In this document: positions 21,711 through 28,478 of the stretch, piece by piece | How positions within the stretch are numbered: position 1 is the first letter of the stretch | Layout: each line of letters opens with the position of its first letter | Source of the DNA: a virus | Virus record (IMG/VR): IMGVR_UViG_3300005513_000015 | Coordinates: 1 to 32,288 of that record | Strand: one strand, 5' to 3' | Length of the DNA: 32,288 nt | Notes under the pieces: generated by a model | Told to the model about the DNA's origin: nothing | What the model saw: only the letters and a program-made list of their open reading frames with translations | Database searches by the model: none | Position numbers and translations under genes: made by a program

Positions 21711-21931
21711 GCATTCGTATTTCGATACCCACAAAAATCCGAGACCAATGGTCAGGTTATGACGTGGACACCACTGCGAGCTATAACCTATCGGTACACG
21801 AGGCTGAAGCACTGGTTAGGTCTATCAACGCTCAAATTCCTATCGAGCATGCGCGTATAGAGCGCGACCACCAAGCAGAAATAGAGCAGCTCGAATCACG
21901 CCTGCGTGTACTGAAGGGGACAACGTCATGA
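21707..21931 (+). CDS. Small phage protein, 74 aa
   Basis: MSIRISIPTKIRDQWSGYDV onward has beta strands, then a coiled-coil-like C terminus, ERDHQAEIEQLESRLRVLK. ATGA overlaps on both sides, so it is co-translated with the Q-like protein. Function unknown. Confidence 0.7.
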   Translation: MSIRISIPTKIRDQWSGYDVDTTASYNLSVHEAEALVRSINAQIPIEHARIERDHQAEIEQLESRLRVLKGTTS

Positions 21932-22191
21932 CAATTCATCGCATTGTCTGCGCCGCCAACCGAAAGCGCTTCACCGGTGAGGTCGTTCTTGGCATTCGCC
22001 ATTGGGATGCCTTCATGCACAAGCTCCATACCGAAGGCGATCCGGTTGATCAGGGGTTTATCGACAACAAAGGTGCGTTCCTGAGTCGCACCGATGCATG
22101 GAAGGTCGCAGAGGCCGCAGGCCAGATCATCCGTCGCGTCGGCGGCGACGATTCGAACGGCGGCACGTTGTATTCCGAAAATTTGTATTGA
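21928..22191 (+). CDS. Conserved phage protein of the RHWD...QGFID...GGTLYSENLY type, 87 aa
   Basis: ICAAN-type start (HRIVCAANRKRFTGEVVLGI), then RHWDAFM, QGFIDNKGAFLSRTDAWKVA, GQIIRRVGGD and GGTLYSENLY, a highly conserved set in a family spread through tailed phages and unrelated to known enzymes. ATGA overlap at the start. The promoter for the late leader begins 32 bases after its stop. Function unknown. Confidence 0.85.
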   Translation: MTIHRIVCAANRKRFTGEVVLGIRHWDAFMHKLHTEGDPVDQGFIDNKGAFLSRTDAWKVAEAAGQIIRRVGGDDSNGGTLYSENLY

Positions 22192-22222
22192 CCAGTAAAC
22201 AACAAAATCTAGAAAATAGTTG

Positions 22223-22250
22223 TTGCACAACACCGCATCTGGTATATACT
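22223..22250 (+). promoter_or_regulatory. Strong sigma70 promoter, probable late promoter (pR'-like)
   Basis: -35 TTGCAC (22223-22228), 16-base spacer, -10 TATACT (22245-22250), in an AT-rich island (AAAATCTAGAAAATAGTTG upstream) unlike its GC-rich surroundings. Transcription would begin near 22257 and meet a terminator about 138 bases on. Confidence 0.78.
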
Positions 22251-22256
22251 GTGCCC

Positions 22257-22394
22257 GTACTGCTTGATTGTCGGCCTTCTGTGTCGGAAGGCTGTGCAGT
22301 AGAGCCGAAAGGCTCACCCCAAATCCCCGCGAGTGGGTAAACTCGTCTCAGAATTTCCGAAGCCCTGCCAGCCTAAAAGCTCGCGGGGCTTTTT
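22257..22394 (+). ncRNA. Late leader RNA ending in an intrinsic terminator (6S/tR'-like)
   Basis: Hairpins: GCCTTC/GAAGGC (22274-22292) and GAGCC-GAAA-GGCTC (22302-22315). Then a perfect 9-bp stem, CCCCGCGAG (22325-22333) with CTCGCGGGG (22380-22388), and TTTTT at 22390-22394. Two alternatives compete with it: CGAGT/ACTCG (22330-22345), and AAGCCC (22360-22365) with GGGCTT (22386-22391). The pattern fits a promoter-proximal terminated leader that an antiterminator must cross, as in lambda. A small RNA with its own role is also possible. Confidence 0.65.
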
Positions 22395-22410
22395 CATTTC
22401 CGGCTCCGCC

Positions 22411-22659
22411 ATGCGATTTCCCTCTCCCCTCGAATCCCGAATGTACGGGAATCCCGAGCGCATTCTTGAGGAAAACCAGGCGGCTCAAGCCAACGCAGAG
22501 AAACGCGCCGAGAAGCGCCGAACGCTGACTGTCCGTAAGGAATGGAGCGAAGCGCGCAAACGTGCCGAATCCCTATTTGATCTCCCCGCTGGGGCCGGCG
22601 CTGTGTCGGCCGTCCCGTGCCCCACTCCCTCTGCAATGAGGGTCGAGCTGGTCGACTGA
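22411..22659 (+). CDS. Basic small phage protein, 82 aa
   Basis: Starts MRFPSPLESRMYGNPERILE at ATG 22411, directly after the leader terminator; no clear ribosome site. An Ala/Glu/Arg-rich helix (NQAAQANAEKRAEKRRTLTV) dominates. The next in-frame ATG (22441) is an alternative start. Function unknown. Confidence 0.55.
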   Translation: MRFPSPLESRMYGNPERILEENQAAQANAEKRAEKRRTLTVRKEWSEARKRAESLFDLPAGAGAVSAVPCPTPSAMRVELVD

Positions 22660-22677
22660 CGCCAGCGAGAATTCGAT

Positions 22678-22806
22678 ATGAACGCACAAGACCTAATCGA
22701 CAGCCTGGAACTGGACCTCGAGCGCATGCGCAACATCGATCCGGCGCTGAGGGCTTCGATGATCGCCCGGCTGGATGAATTGAGGAAGGCTGTGAAGCAG
22801 ATATAA
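22678..22806 (+). CDS. Very small helical phage protein, 42 aa
   Basis: Read directly: MNAQDLIDSLELDLERMRNI, then DPALRASMIARLDELRKAVK and QI. Leucine heptad spacing suggests a coiled-coil dimer. The ribosome site is weak (GCGAGA). It lies 18 bases after the previous stop. Function unknown. Confidence 0.55.
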   Translation: MNAQDLIDSLELDLERMRNIDPALRASMIARLDELRKAVKQI

Positions 22807-22813
22807 TTGCAGA

Positions 22814-22866
22814 GCGCGGATAGGGTAGCTCCCGACACGGTTGGTTTGACCGCCAATCTTCCGCGC
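22814..22866 (+). ncRNA. Compact branched RNA element before the GIY-YIG gene
   Basis: GCGCGGA (22814-22820) and TCCGCGC (22860-22866) close a 53-nt fold with two inner arms: GGG-TAGCT-CCC (22823-22833) and either CGGT/ACCG (22838-22852) or TTGG/CCAA (22841-22856). It recalls a reduced tRNA without an anticodon arm but lacks a T-loop consensus and a CCA position, so it is not a tRNA. It may be a processing or regulatory structure in the late transcript. Confidence 0.4.
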
Positions 22867-22900
22867 CCCTCAAATGGTCTACCTCTAGTCAAGGTAAAGA

Positions 22901-23821
22901 ATGAATAACGTTGCTGGCATTTATGCCATTACCAGCGCGTCTGGGAAGCAATACGTAGGCTCGGCGGTTAATATCAGAAGAAGGTGGCATGTCCATCTTC
23001 ATCACCTTCGAGCAGGGTCGCACCATAACCCGCATCTGCAATCGGCATTTAAAAAGCATGGCGAGTCAGGGTTGCGGTTTGAGATCCTGTTGATCTGCGG
23101 AAAGCCTGATTTGCTCATGTATGAGCAGCTAGCTATTGATTGCTTGGTGCCGGGCTACAACATCTGCAAGACTGCGGGCAGTCATCTCGGCATGAAACGC
23201 CCTGAGGCGACATGCCACAAGATTTCTGCTGCCTTGACTGGCAGAAAGATGTCCGCGGCTGCCAGGGCGGCTATGAGGGCGATCCGGGATACTCCGGAGT
23301 GGCGGGAGAAAGCATCTGCCATTCGCAAAGGAAAGTCGCCGACGACCGAGGCGATAGCGAGGTCCGCGCAAGCAAGGCGGGGGAAACCTCTATCTGCCGA
23401 AACCAAAGCAATCTTGTCCGCCAAGAGCACACTGTTTGGTCAATCTCCCGATGAGCGGCGCAGGAGGTCTGAACGGCTGAAGAACCGGGTTGTGACTGCA
23501 GAGACGCGCGCTAAGTTGTCCGCAGCCCGCATGGGCAAGCGCCTGTCAGATGATCACAGGGCGAAGTTATCGGCGGCGATGAACGCTCGATCACCAGAAG
23601 CTAGGGCCCAAGCCGCTGCAGCATCATTCGCAGCAAGGGCAAAGCCCGTCAGAATCGTTGATACCGGCAAGGTGTTTGAATCGCTGGTGCATGCGGTGAT
23701 CTGGCTGAAAGACTCGGGAATATCAAAGGCTACGTCTTCATACCTGAGCCATGTGTGCGCCGGGCGCAGGAAAAGCGCTTACGGATACAGATGGGAATTC
23801 GTGGAGCGAGAGGCGACATGA
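22901..23821 (+). CDS. GIY-YIG homing-type endonuclease with NUMOD3 repeats, 306 aa
   Basis: Catalytic GIY-YIG domain: GIY (6-8), YVG (18-20), Arg26 in NIRRRW, Glu75 in YEQ, and GYNI (85-88). Then four or five Ser/Lys/Ala-rich repeats of the NUMOD3 type (HKISAALTGRKMS, ARRGKPLSAETKAILS, TRAKLSAARMGKRLSDDHRA), a DNA-binding array. A C-terminal NUMOD1/HTH-like part follows (VFESLVHAVIWLKDSG). AAGG lies upstream of ATG 22901. It is a free-standing mobile gene lodged between small late genes and the large RNA candidate. Target unknown. Confidence 0.93.
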   Translation: MNNVAGIYAITSASGKQYVGSAVNIRRRWHVHLHHLRAGSHHNPHLQSAFKKHGESGLRFEILLICGKPDLLMYEQLAIDCLVPGYNICKTAGSHLGMKRPEATCHKISAALTGRKMSAAARAAMRAIRDTPEWREKASAIRKGKSPTTEAIARSAQARRGKPLSAETKAILSAKSTLFGQSPDERRRRSERLKNRVVTAETRAKLSAARMGKRLSDDHRAKLSAAMNARSPEARAQAAAASFAARAKPVRIVDTGKVFESLVHAVIWLKDSGISKATSSYLSHVCAGRRKSAYGYRWEFVEREAT

Positions 23822-23970
23822 CTTTCGATGGTTGGGAGTCAATCCTCACCTTTGGCCCGATGGTGGCCGCAACGTGGCACCTCGCATGCGCCCACACCCT
23901 TACCGGCTACTCGGAGTGGCTGATCGACGTTTGCGAGCCGTTCGCTGTTGGTGGTGCGCGCGAGAGTTGA
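23818..23970 (+). CDS. Small phage protein, 50 aa, partly hydrophobic
   Basis: MTFDGWESILTFGPMVAATW onward from ATG 23818, overlapping the GIY-YIG stop (ATGA), with GAGAGG upstream. Amphipathic with aromatic residues; a weak membrane segment at about residues 8-26. It may be the original neighbour of the genes before the mobile nuclease. Function unknown. Confidence 0.58.
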   Translation: MTFDGWESILTFGPMVAATWHLACAHTLTGYSEWLIDVCEPFAVGGARES

Positions 23971-24014
23971 TCGACGGCCGGCAGTGTTGCGATCCGATGG
24001 ATAAACTTGATTGA
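23886..24014 (+). CDS. Possible overlapping Cys-rich micro-protein, 42 aa
   Basis: In another frame than the 50-aa gene: MRPHPYRLLGVADRRLRAVR, then CWWCARELIDGRQCCDPMDK. CxxC and CC could bind zinc, and a CWWC...CC pattern is not what chance usually gives, but there is no ribosome site and it overlaps the 50-aa frame heavily. It may instead be the 5' border of the large RNA. Confidence 0.3.
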   Translation: MRPHPYRLLGVADRRLRAVRCWWCARELIDGRQCCDPMDKLD

Positions 24015-24880
24015 GGTGTGACATGGACATTCGTCCGCGCAGGGACAATCTTCCCAAGCCATGATCCCCGCTTCGCCGCCAACTACGGTCGGCGTAGCAG
24101 TTTGATACGGGCGGCGGAGCCCTTTCGCGCATGACGCTTTGGCTTCGGGAGCTACCGGGGTGGGCCAACAAGGCGTCAGTCGTGAGAGCAAATTGGTTCG
24201 ATATCGTTATGTCGATATCGCTTTCACGCATGACGATTGCGGTGGTGCAGGGCACGGTTGCGACAGATTGATCATCTGTTTGCGCCGGTAAGCGAACCTT
24301 ATGCTGCGCGCAGTCGTCAGCCGTGAGAGTGAATGCGCAGGCTGATGCGCCCAACCCTGCCCCGGAGCCGGGGAAGTGCAAGAGAACCGGACGTGCCGGA
24401 GATCAGCGCCGGCCACTCTCAACGAAATCGGTCTGGGCTGTTTGCCCCTTAGTGGCACGAGGAAAGCACCAACACAGACGCCGCATAATCGTAAGCGGCA
24501 AGAACATGCCGGGAGCAGAGACCGGACAAGCGGGTGTCTGCCGCCCGATTGGGCTCGCATGAGCTATCAAGGCAGTTCTTAACCTCGTTCGGTGCGAACT
24601 GGTCAATCGCCGTAGAGCCTCACGAAACGAGGCCCTTCATGCAGGCGCATTCAGCGCGGACAAAGCAAGCCATAGCCTTCTGCGACAACGCGGTGGGTAG
24701 ATCCGGCCGGATTTGGGACTGCTCCGGGAGTGCGCCGCCACGAAGGTGAAATTAGCGACGCGCCTGGCGATAGCCACCTGCGGGTCACGCGGTCTGCGAC
24801 AAAGTAGCTTTCATCCAATTCTCCTCGCGTCGACTCCCCCTTCGACGTCTGCCGGCGCCGAAAGGCTGCTGGCTTTTTTA
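24015..24880 (+). ncRNA. Candidate giant structured RNA of the late region (about 865 nt)
   Basis: No convincing gene on either strand. Plus-strand pairing: CGTCA/TGACG (24174-24178, 24231-24235) around CGTGAGAGC/GCTTTCACG (24181-24189, 24220-24228) and CGATATCG pairs (24199-24220); ACAGAT/ATCTGT (24263-24279); an 8-bp long-range stem, TGAGAGTG/CACTCTCA (24324-24331, 24414-24421), enclosing GCGCA/TGCGC and CCCCG/CGGGG hairpins; an 8-bp stem (24475-24482 with 24533-24540) around a GCCGC/GCGGC hairpin (24480-24499); CAGTTC/GAACTG (24573-24601); GCCTC/GAGGC (24617-24633); TGGC-GATA-GCCA (24765-24776); CGTCGA/TCGACG (24828-24847); and a 3' terminator. A 20-nt element at 24174 recurs at 24315 (17 of 20 identical). 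Its size, late phage position and multibranch form resemble GOLLD/ROOL RNAs, not verified. The 5' end is uncertain. Confidence 0.75.
24851..24879 (+). terminator. Intrinsic terminator at the 3' end of the large late RNA
   Basis: GCCGGC-GCC-GAAA-GGC-T-GCTGGC (one G-U pair, one bulge) followed by TTTTTT (24874-24879). The GAAA loop fixes the plus strand. It lies only 14 bases before the next gene, so late genes beyond it need read-through, fitting Q-type antitermination. Confidence 0.85.
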
Positions 24881-24893
24881 TTCTGGATCTCCG

Positions 24894-25109
24894 ATGGCAG
24901 CTCGCAAGACAGTCAAAGTCGTCGCTGAGCGCACGGAGATTTGCAAGGAATGTCGAGCTGTCCATTGCAGCCGGACCGAAGGCATGCGCTGCCGGCGCTA
25001 CCCGCCAGTGTTCGTCTATGACCCGGCCACCGGCGTATCAAGCGCTGAGTGGCCGGAAGTCAATCCGGACGACTGGTGCATTGAGTTCAAACCAAAATTG
25101 ACGTCTTAA
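24894..25109 (+). CDS. Conserved phage zinc-binding protein, 71 aa
   Basis: CKECRAVHCSR (about residues 17-27), MRCRRYPP (about 31-38) and WPEVNPDDWCIEF (about 53-65) give a four-cysteine site in the order seen in a common phage family (C..C...CRRYPP...WP.V...DWCGEF). No clear Shine-Dalgarno sequence precedes ATG 24894. It is the first gene beyond the large RNA terminator. Likely structural zinc; role unknown. Confidence 0.8.
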   Translation: MAARKTVKVVAERTEICKECRAVHCSRTEGMRCRRYPPVFVYDPATGVSSAEWPEVNPDDWCIEFKPKLTS

Positions 25110-25118
25110 GGGGAAACC

Positions 25119-26303
25119 GTGGCACGACAATTTGACCCGCGTTTGCGAGAATTTGCCGATGCCCGGGAAATTTCCTTTCTCGAAGCCGTCGAGAAGCACG
25201 GCAAGCCCACGCTCGCAGCCAAGGCTCTCGGGCTGCATCACAGCGTTCTGATTCGCGCTCTGGGTAATCTGGAGAAGCGTGCGGCGAAGATGGGGTATAG
25301 CCCGGAGCATCATTTCGTCCACTCGGTGCCCGATGGCTTTACCGCTGACGGCGTCTCGACGTACTTCAATGCCGATGGCCAGCCGACCGGACAATGGGTA
25401 AAGGCGAAAGCTGACAAATCGCGCCAGGAAGAAATCTTCCGAGAGGCATGTGCCGCGATGGCTGAGACGCTGCCGCGGATGAGGCCGGCGCCGATGCCCA
25501 AGGGCACGAGTGACGCGCTGTGCAATCTGTACACATTCACCGATTACCACCTGGGAATGCTGGCATGGGGTAAGGAAACCGGCGCGGACTGGGATTTGAA
25601 GATTGCCGAGCGCACTCTGGTATCCGCGTTCGCACACATGATCGAGGCCGCTCCGAAGGCAAGTACAGCATTCGTCGCACAGCTCGGCGACTTCCTTCAT
25701 TCGGACGGTTCCGGCGGCATGTTGCCAGTGACGCCCTTGCACCAGAACATTTTGGACCAGGACGGCCGGTACTCGAAGATCGTCGGCGTGGCCATTCGTG
25801 TCCTGCGCCGGATCATTGATTTCGCTCTGGAGCGGCACGATAAGGTTGTCGTACTGATGGCGGAAGGCAATCACGACCTCAGTTCCAGTGTGTGGCTTCG
25901 AGCTATGTTCCGCGCGCTATACGAGAACGAGCCGCGGGTGACTGTGATCGACTCCGAGTCGCCCTACTACGCGTGGCAGCATGGCACAAACATGCTGGGC
26001 TTCCATCATGGACACCTGACCAGGAAAGAAAACATGCCCCTTCTCTTTGCCGCGAAATTTCCGGCAATGTGGGGCGCGACGACCAAGCGCGTGATCCACA
26101 CAGGTCACCAACACCACAAAGACGAGAAAGAGCATACGGGCGTTACAGTCGTGCAGCATAGAACGCTGGCGGCAAATGACGCTCACTCTGCCCGTCACGG
26201 CTACGTCTCGGAGCGCTCCGCACAGGCCATTACCTACCACGTTCAATATGGCGAGGTAGCGCGCAATACGGTGGTGCCTGAGATGTTTGAGGCGGCAGCA
26301 TGA
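25119..26303 (+). CDS. Calcineurin-like metallophosphoesterase with N-terminal winged helix, 394 aa
   Basis: GTG 25119 with AGGGG upstream. An N-terminal DNA-binding part (about residues 15-60, SFLEAVEKHGKPTLAAKALG) leads, after a linker, to the two-metal phosphoesterase: Asp142-x-His144 in TDYHLG, GD (190-191), GNHD (250-253), FHHGH (295-299) and GHQH (329-332). All metal ligands are present. Proteins of this build are often found next to terminase genes in betaproteobacterial phages. The substrate is unknown; DNA ends, nucleotides or a protein phosphate are possible. Confidence 0.9.
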   Translation: MARQFDPRLREFADAREISFLEAVEKHGKPTLAAKALGLHHSVLIRALGNLEKRAAKMGYSPEHHFVHSVPDGFTADGVSTYFNADGQPTGQWVKAKADKSRQEEIFREACAAMAETLPRMRPAPMPKGTSDALCNLYTFTDYHLGMLAWGKETGADWDLKIAERTLVSAFAHMIEAAPKASTAFVAQLGDFLHSDGSGGMLPVTPLHQNILDQDGRYSKIVGVAIRVLRRIIDFALERHDKVVVLMAEGNHDLSSSVWLRAMFRALYENEPRVTVIDSESPYYAWQHGTNMLGFHHGHLTRKENMPLLFAAKFPAMWGATTKRVIHTGHQHHKDEKEHTGVTVVQHRTLAANDAHSARHGYVSERSAQAITYHVQYGEVARNTVVPEMFEAAA

Positions 26304-26365
26304 CACCCCTCCTCGCCTACTACCTGCTAGTGGCGGCTTGCTTGGTTGTGCCGCCGAGATATTGA
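26300..26365 (+). CDS. Tiny hydrophobic peptide, 21 aa
   Basis: Read directly: MTPLLAYYLLVAACLVVPPR then Y and stop. Its ATG overlaps the phosphoesterase stop (ATGA), and it ends ten bases before the small-terminase ATG. A single hydrophobic segment could sit in the membrane; it may also be only a coupling frame. Confidence 0.42.
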   Translation: MTPLLAYYLLVAACLVVPPRY

Positions 26366-26374
26366 GGAAACACT

Positions 26375-27040
26375 ATGGCGCAAACAAAGAAGGCCACGCC
26401 GGACTGGGAGCGCATTGAAGCCGACTATCGGGCCGGCTTACTGTCGGTGCGGGAGATTGCAGCCGCACAAGGGATTTCGCACACCGCAATCCAGAAGAAG
26501 GCCAAGGCCGAAGGATGGGAGCGCGATCTCGGCAAACGCATACAGGCCAAGGCCGAAGCGCTGGTTGCCAAGCGTGAAGTTGCCAGCCAGGTTGCCACGG
26601 AAACCAAGGCGGCAACCGATGCGGTCATTGTTGAGGCGAACGCGCAGGTCATCGCCAATATCCGACTCGCGCACCGCAAGGATATTTCCCGGGCGCGTGG
26701 CATCGCAATGAACCTGCTGGGTGAACTGGAAGTCGAGACAGACAACGTCGATCTCTTCGAACAGTTGGGCGAGATGCTCCGCTCCGATGACGAGAAAGGT
26801 CAGGACAAGCGCAATGACGTGTACCGCAAGGTCATCTCAGGCGCAACACGCGTTGACAGCATGAAAAAGCTGGCCGAGACGCTCAAGACGCTGATCGGAC
26901 TCGAACGCGAGGCATACGGTGTCGCAGAAGAACAGACGCCGCCTCCAGCTCCATCGGTCACCGTGAACAACGCACCGCCGGCCACACTGGCAGAGATCAA
27001 GCAGGTTTTGACGGAGAACGCCGCGAACCCGAAGGTATGA
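26375..27040 (+). CDS. terS: Terminase small subunit, 221 aa
   Basis: Recognises phage DNA for packaging. N-terminal helix-turn-helix: WERIEADYRAGLLSVREIAA and QGISHTAIQKKAKAEGWERD (about residues 11-50), the usual small-terminase pattern. Then a long helical oligomerisation region (about 55-170) and a Pro-rich stretch, TPPPAPSVTVNNAPP, with a C-terminal helix that would bind the large subunit. GAGG precedes ATG 26375. The large subunit follows 4 bases later. Confidence 0.9.
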   Translation: MAQTKKATPDWERIEADYRAGLLSVREIAAAQGISHTAIQKKAKAEGWERDLGKRIQAKAEALVAKREVASQVATETKAATDAVIVEANAQVIANIRLAHRKDISRARGIAMNLLGELEVETDNVDLFEQLGEMLRSDDEKGQDKRNDVYRKVISGATRVDSMKKLAETLKTLIGLEREAYGVAEEQTPPPAPSVTVNNAPPATLAEIKQVLTENAANPKV

Positions 27041-27044
27041 GGCT

Positions 27045-28433
27045 ATGGAATTCAGCGATACGGAACGGCGCTCTTACCGTTCGCTGTCGATGGCCGACCT
27101 CTTCTGGTTCACGCGCTGGATGTTCGTCAACCGCCGCGGATACACGTGGCAGCAGGCACAGCACCATGCGACGGTCTGCGAAGCGCTAATGCGGGTGTTT
27201 CGTGGTGAGTGCAAGCGCCTCATCATCAACATCCCGCCGCGCTACTCCAAGACGGAGATCGTCAAGAATTTCGTCGGCTGGTCGCTTGGCCACGCGCCTG
27301 ACAGCGAATTCATTTACACGTCGTATTCATCGCGCCTCGCTGCAGCGTCCTCATGGGACGTCCGCGGGCTGGTGCAGGAAGCCGAGTACAAGGCAATCTT
27401 TCCGTCTGTTGGCCTGCGCGAAGACAGCCAGGCCAAGGACGAATGGCGCACGACGGCTGGCGGCATCATGTACGCCGTGGGCGCTGGAGGCACGATCACC
27501 GGTTACGGCGCTGGCAAGCATCGCCCCGGTTTCGGCGGCGCCCTTCTGATCGACGATCCGCACAAGGCAGATGAAGCCCGGTCGGACGTAATGCGTCAGA
27601 ACGTGATCGACTGGTTTCAGAACACGTTTGAATCACGGAAGAACAGCCCCGACACGCCGATCATCCTCATCATGCAGAGGTTGCATGAGAGCGACCTTGC
27701 CGGGTGGCTGCTGAACGGCGGCAACGGCGAGAAGTGGGAACGCGTCTGTCTGCCTGCCCTGCAGGATGACGGCACAGCGCTCTGGCCTGAGAAGCATTCA
27801 GTCGAAGAATTGCGCCGCATGGAAGCGGCATCGCCCTATACGTTTGCTGGGCAGTATCAGCAACGACCGGCGCCGGCTGAAGGCGGCATCTTCAAGCCCG
27901 ACCAAATCCAGACCATCGACGCACTGCCCTATGGACATATCCAATGGGTGCGCGGCTGGGACTTGGCGAGCACGACGGATGGCGACTTTACTGCCGGCGG
28001 CAAGATTGGCCGCCTGCCGGATGGACGCTTCATCATCGGCGACATGGTCAGGCTGCGCGTCGGCCCCGATGAGCGGGACGCGGCGATGGTCAACACCGCC
28101 TCGCTAGATGGCGTGTCGACGAAGATCAGCATCCCGCAAGACCCGGGACAAGCAGGCAAAACGCAGGTTCTTTACCTGACGCGCGAGCTCGTCGGCTATC
28201 CGGTGACGACGTCCCCTGAATCGGGCGACAAGGTCACGCGAGCCGAGCCATTCGCAGCACAGGTCAACGTTGGCAACGTCGTCATGCTGCGCGGCAGTTG
28301 GAACGCTGCATTGATCGACGAAATGCGCATGTTCCCGAACGGCAGTTTTGATGATCAGATCGACTCGCTCTCTCGCGCGTTCTCGCATTTGATTGGTGGC
28401 GGCCTCGCTCAGTGGGCCGCGCTCGCAGGATAA
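27045..28433 (+). CDS. terL: Terminase large subunit, 462 aa
   Basis: ATP-driven packaging motor and headful or site nuclease. ATPase part: Walker A-like PPRYSKTE (64-71), Walker B with ALLIDDPHK (166-174), and a coupling region around IILIMQRLHESDLAGWL (206-222). The RNase H-like nuclease has Asp306 in RGWDLAST, Asp366 in SIPQDPGQ, and Asp437/Asp440 in SFDDQIDSLSRA. The family is the HI1410/P22-like type usually paired with a DUF1073 portal. Full length with all motifs. Confidence 0.95.
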   Translation: MEFSDTERRSYRSLSMADLFWFTRWMFVNRRGYTWQQAQHHATVCEALMRVFRGECKRLIINIPPRYSKTEIVKNFVGWSLGHAPDSEFIYTSYSSRLAAASSWDVRGLVQEAEYKAIFPSVGLREDSQAKDEWRTTAGGIMYAVGAGGTITGYGAGKHRPGFGGALLIDDPHKADEARSDVMRQNVIDWFQNTFESRKNSPDTPIILIMQRLHESDLAGWLLNGGNGEKWERVCLPALQDDGTALWPEKHSVEELRRMEAASPYTFAGQYQQRPAPAEGGIFKPDQIQTIDALPYGHIQWVRGWDLASTTDGDFTAGGKIGRLPDGRFIIGDMVRLRVGPDERDAAMVNTASLDGVSTKISIPQDPGQAGKTQVLYLTRELVGYPVTTSPESGDKVTRAEPFAAQVNVGNVVMLRGSWNAALIDEMRMFPNGSFDDQIDSLSRAFSHLIGGGLAQWAALAG

Positions 28434-28478
28434 ATCTACCCGGCGCCCGCGCCTCCATAAGCAAGGATTCACTCGCGC

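Noticed and set aside
22814-22866. tRNA gene
   Set aside because: A 7-bp acceptor-like stem and a D-arm-like hairpin are present, but it is only 53 nt, with no anticodon arm and no proper T-loop or discriminator/CCA position.
24015-24880. Retron, diversity-generating element or CRISPR array
   Set aside because: No reverse transcriptase gene anywhere in the window, and no regularly spaced direct repeats with spacers.
23839-24965. Minus-strand frames of 94-180 codons and short plus-strand frames across the late giant RNA
   Set aside because: They run against the late operon, have skewed Arg/Ser/Pro composition and no ribosome sites, and cross the intrinsic terminator region.
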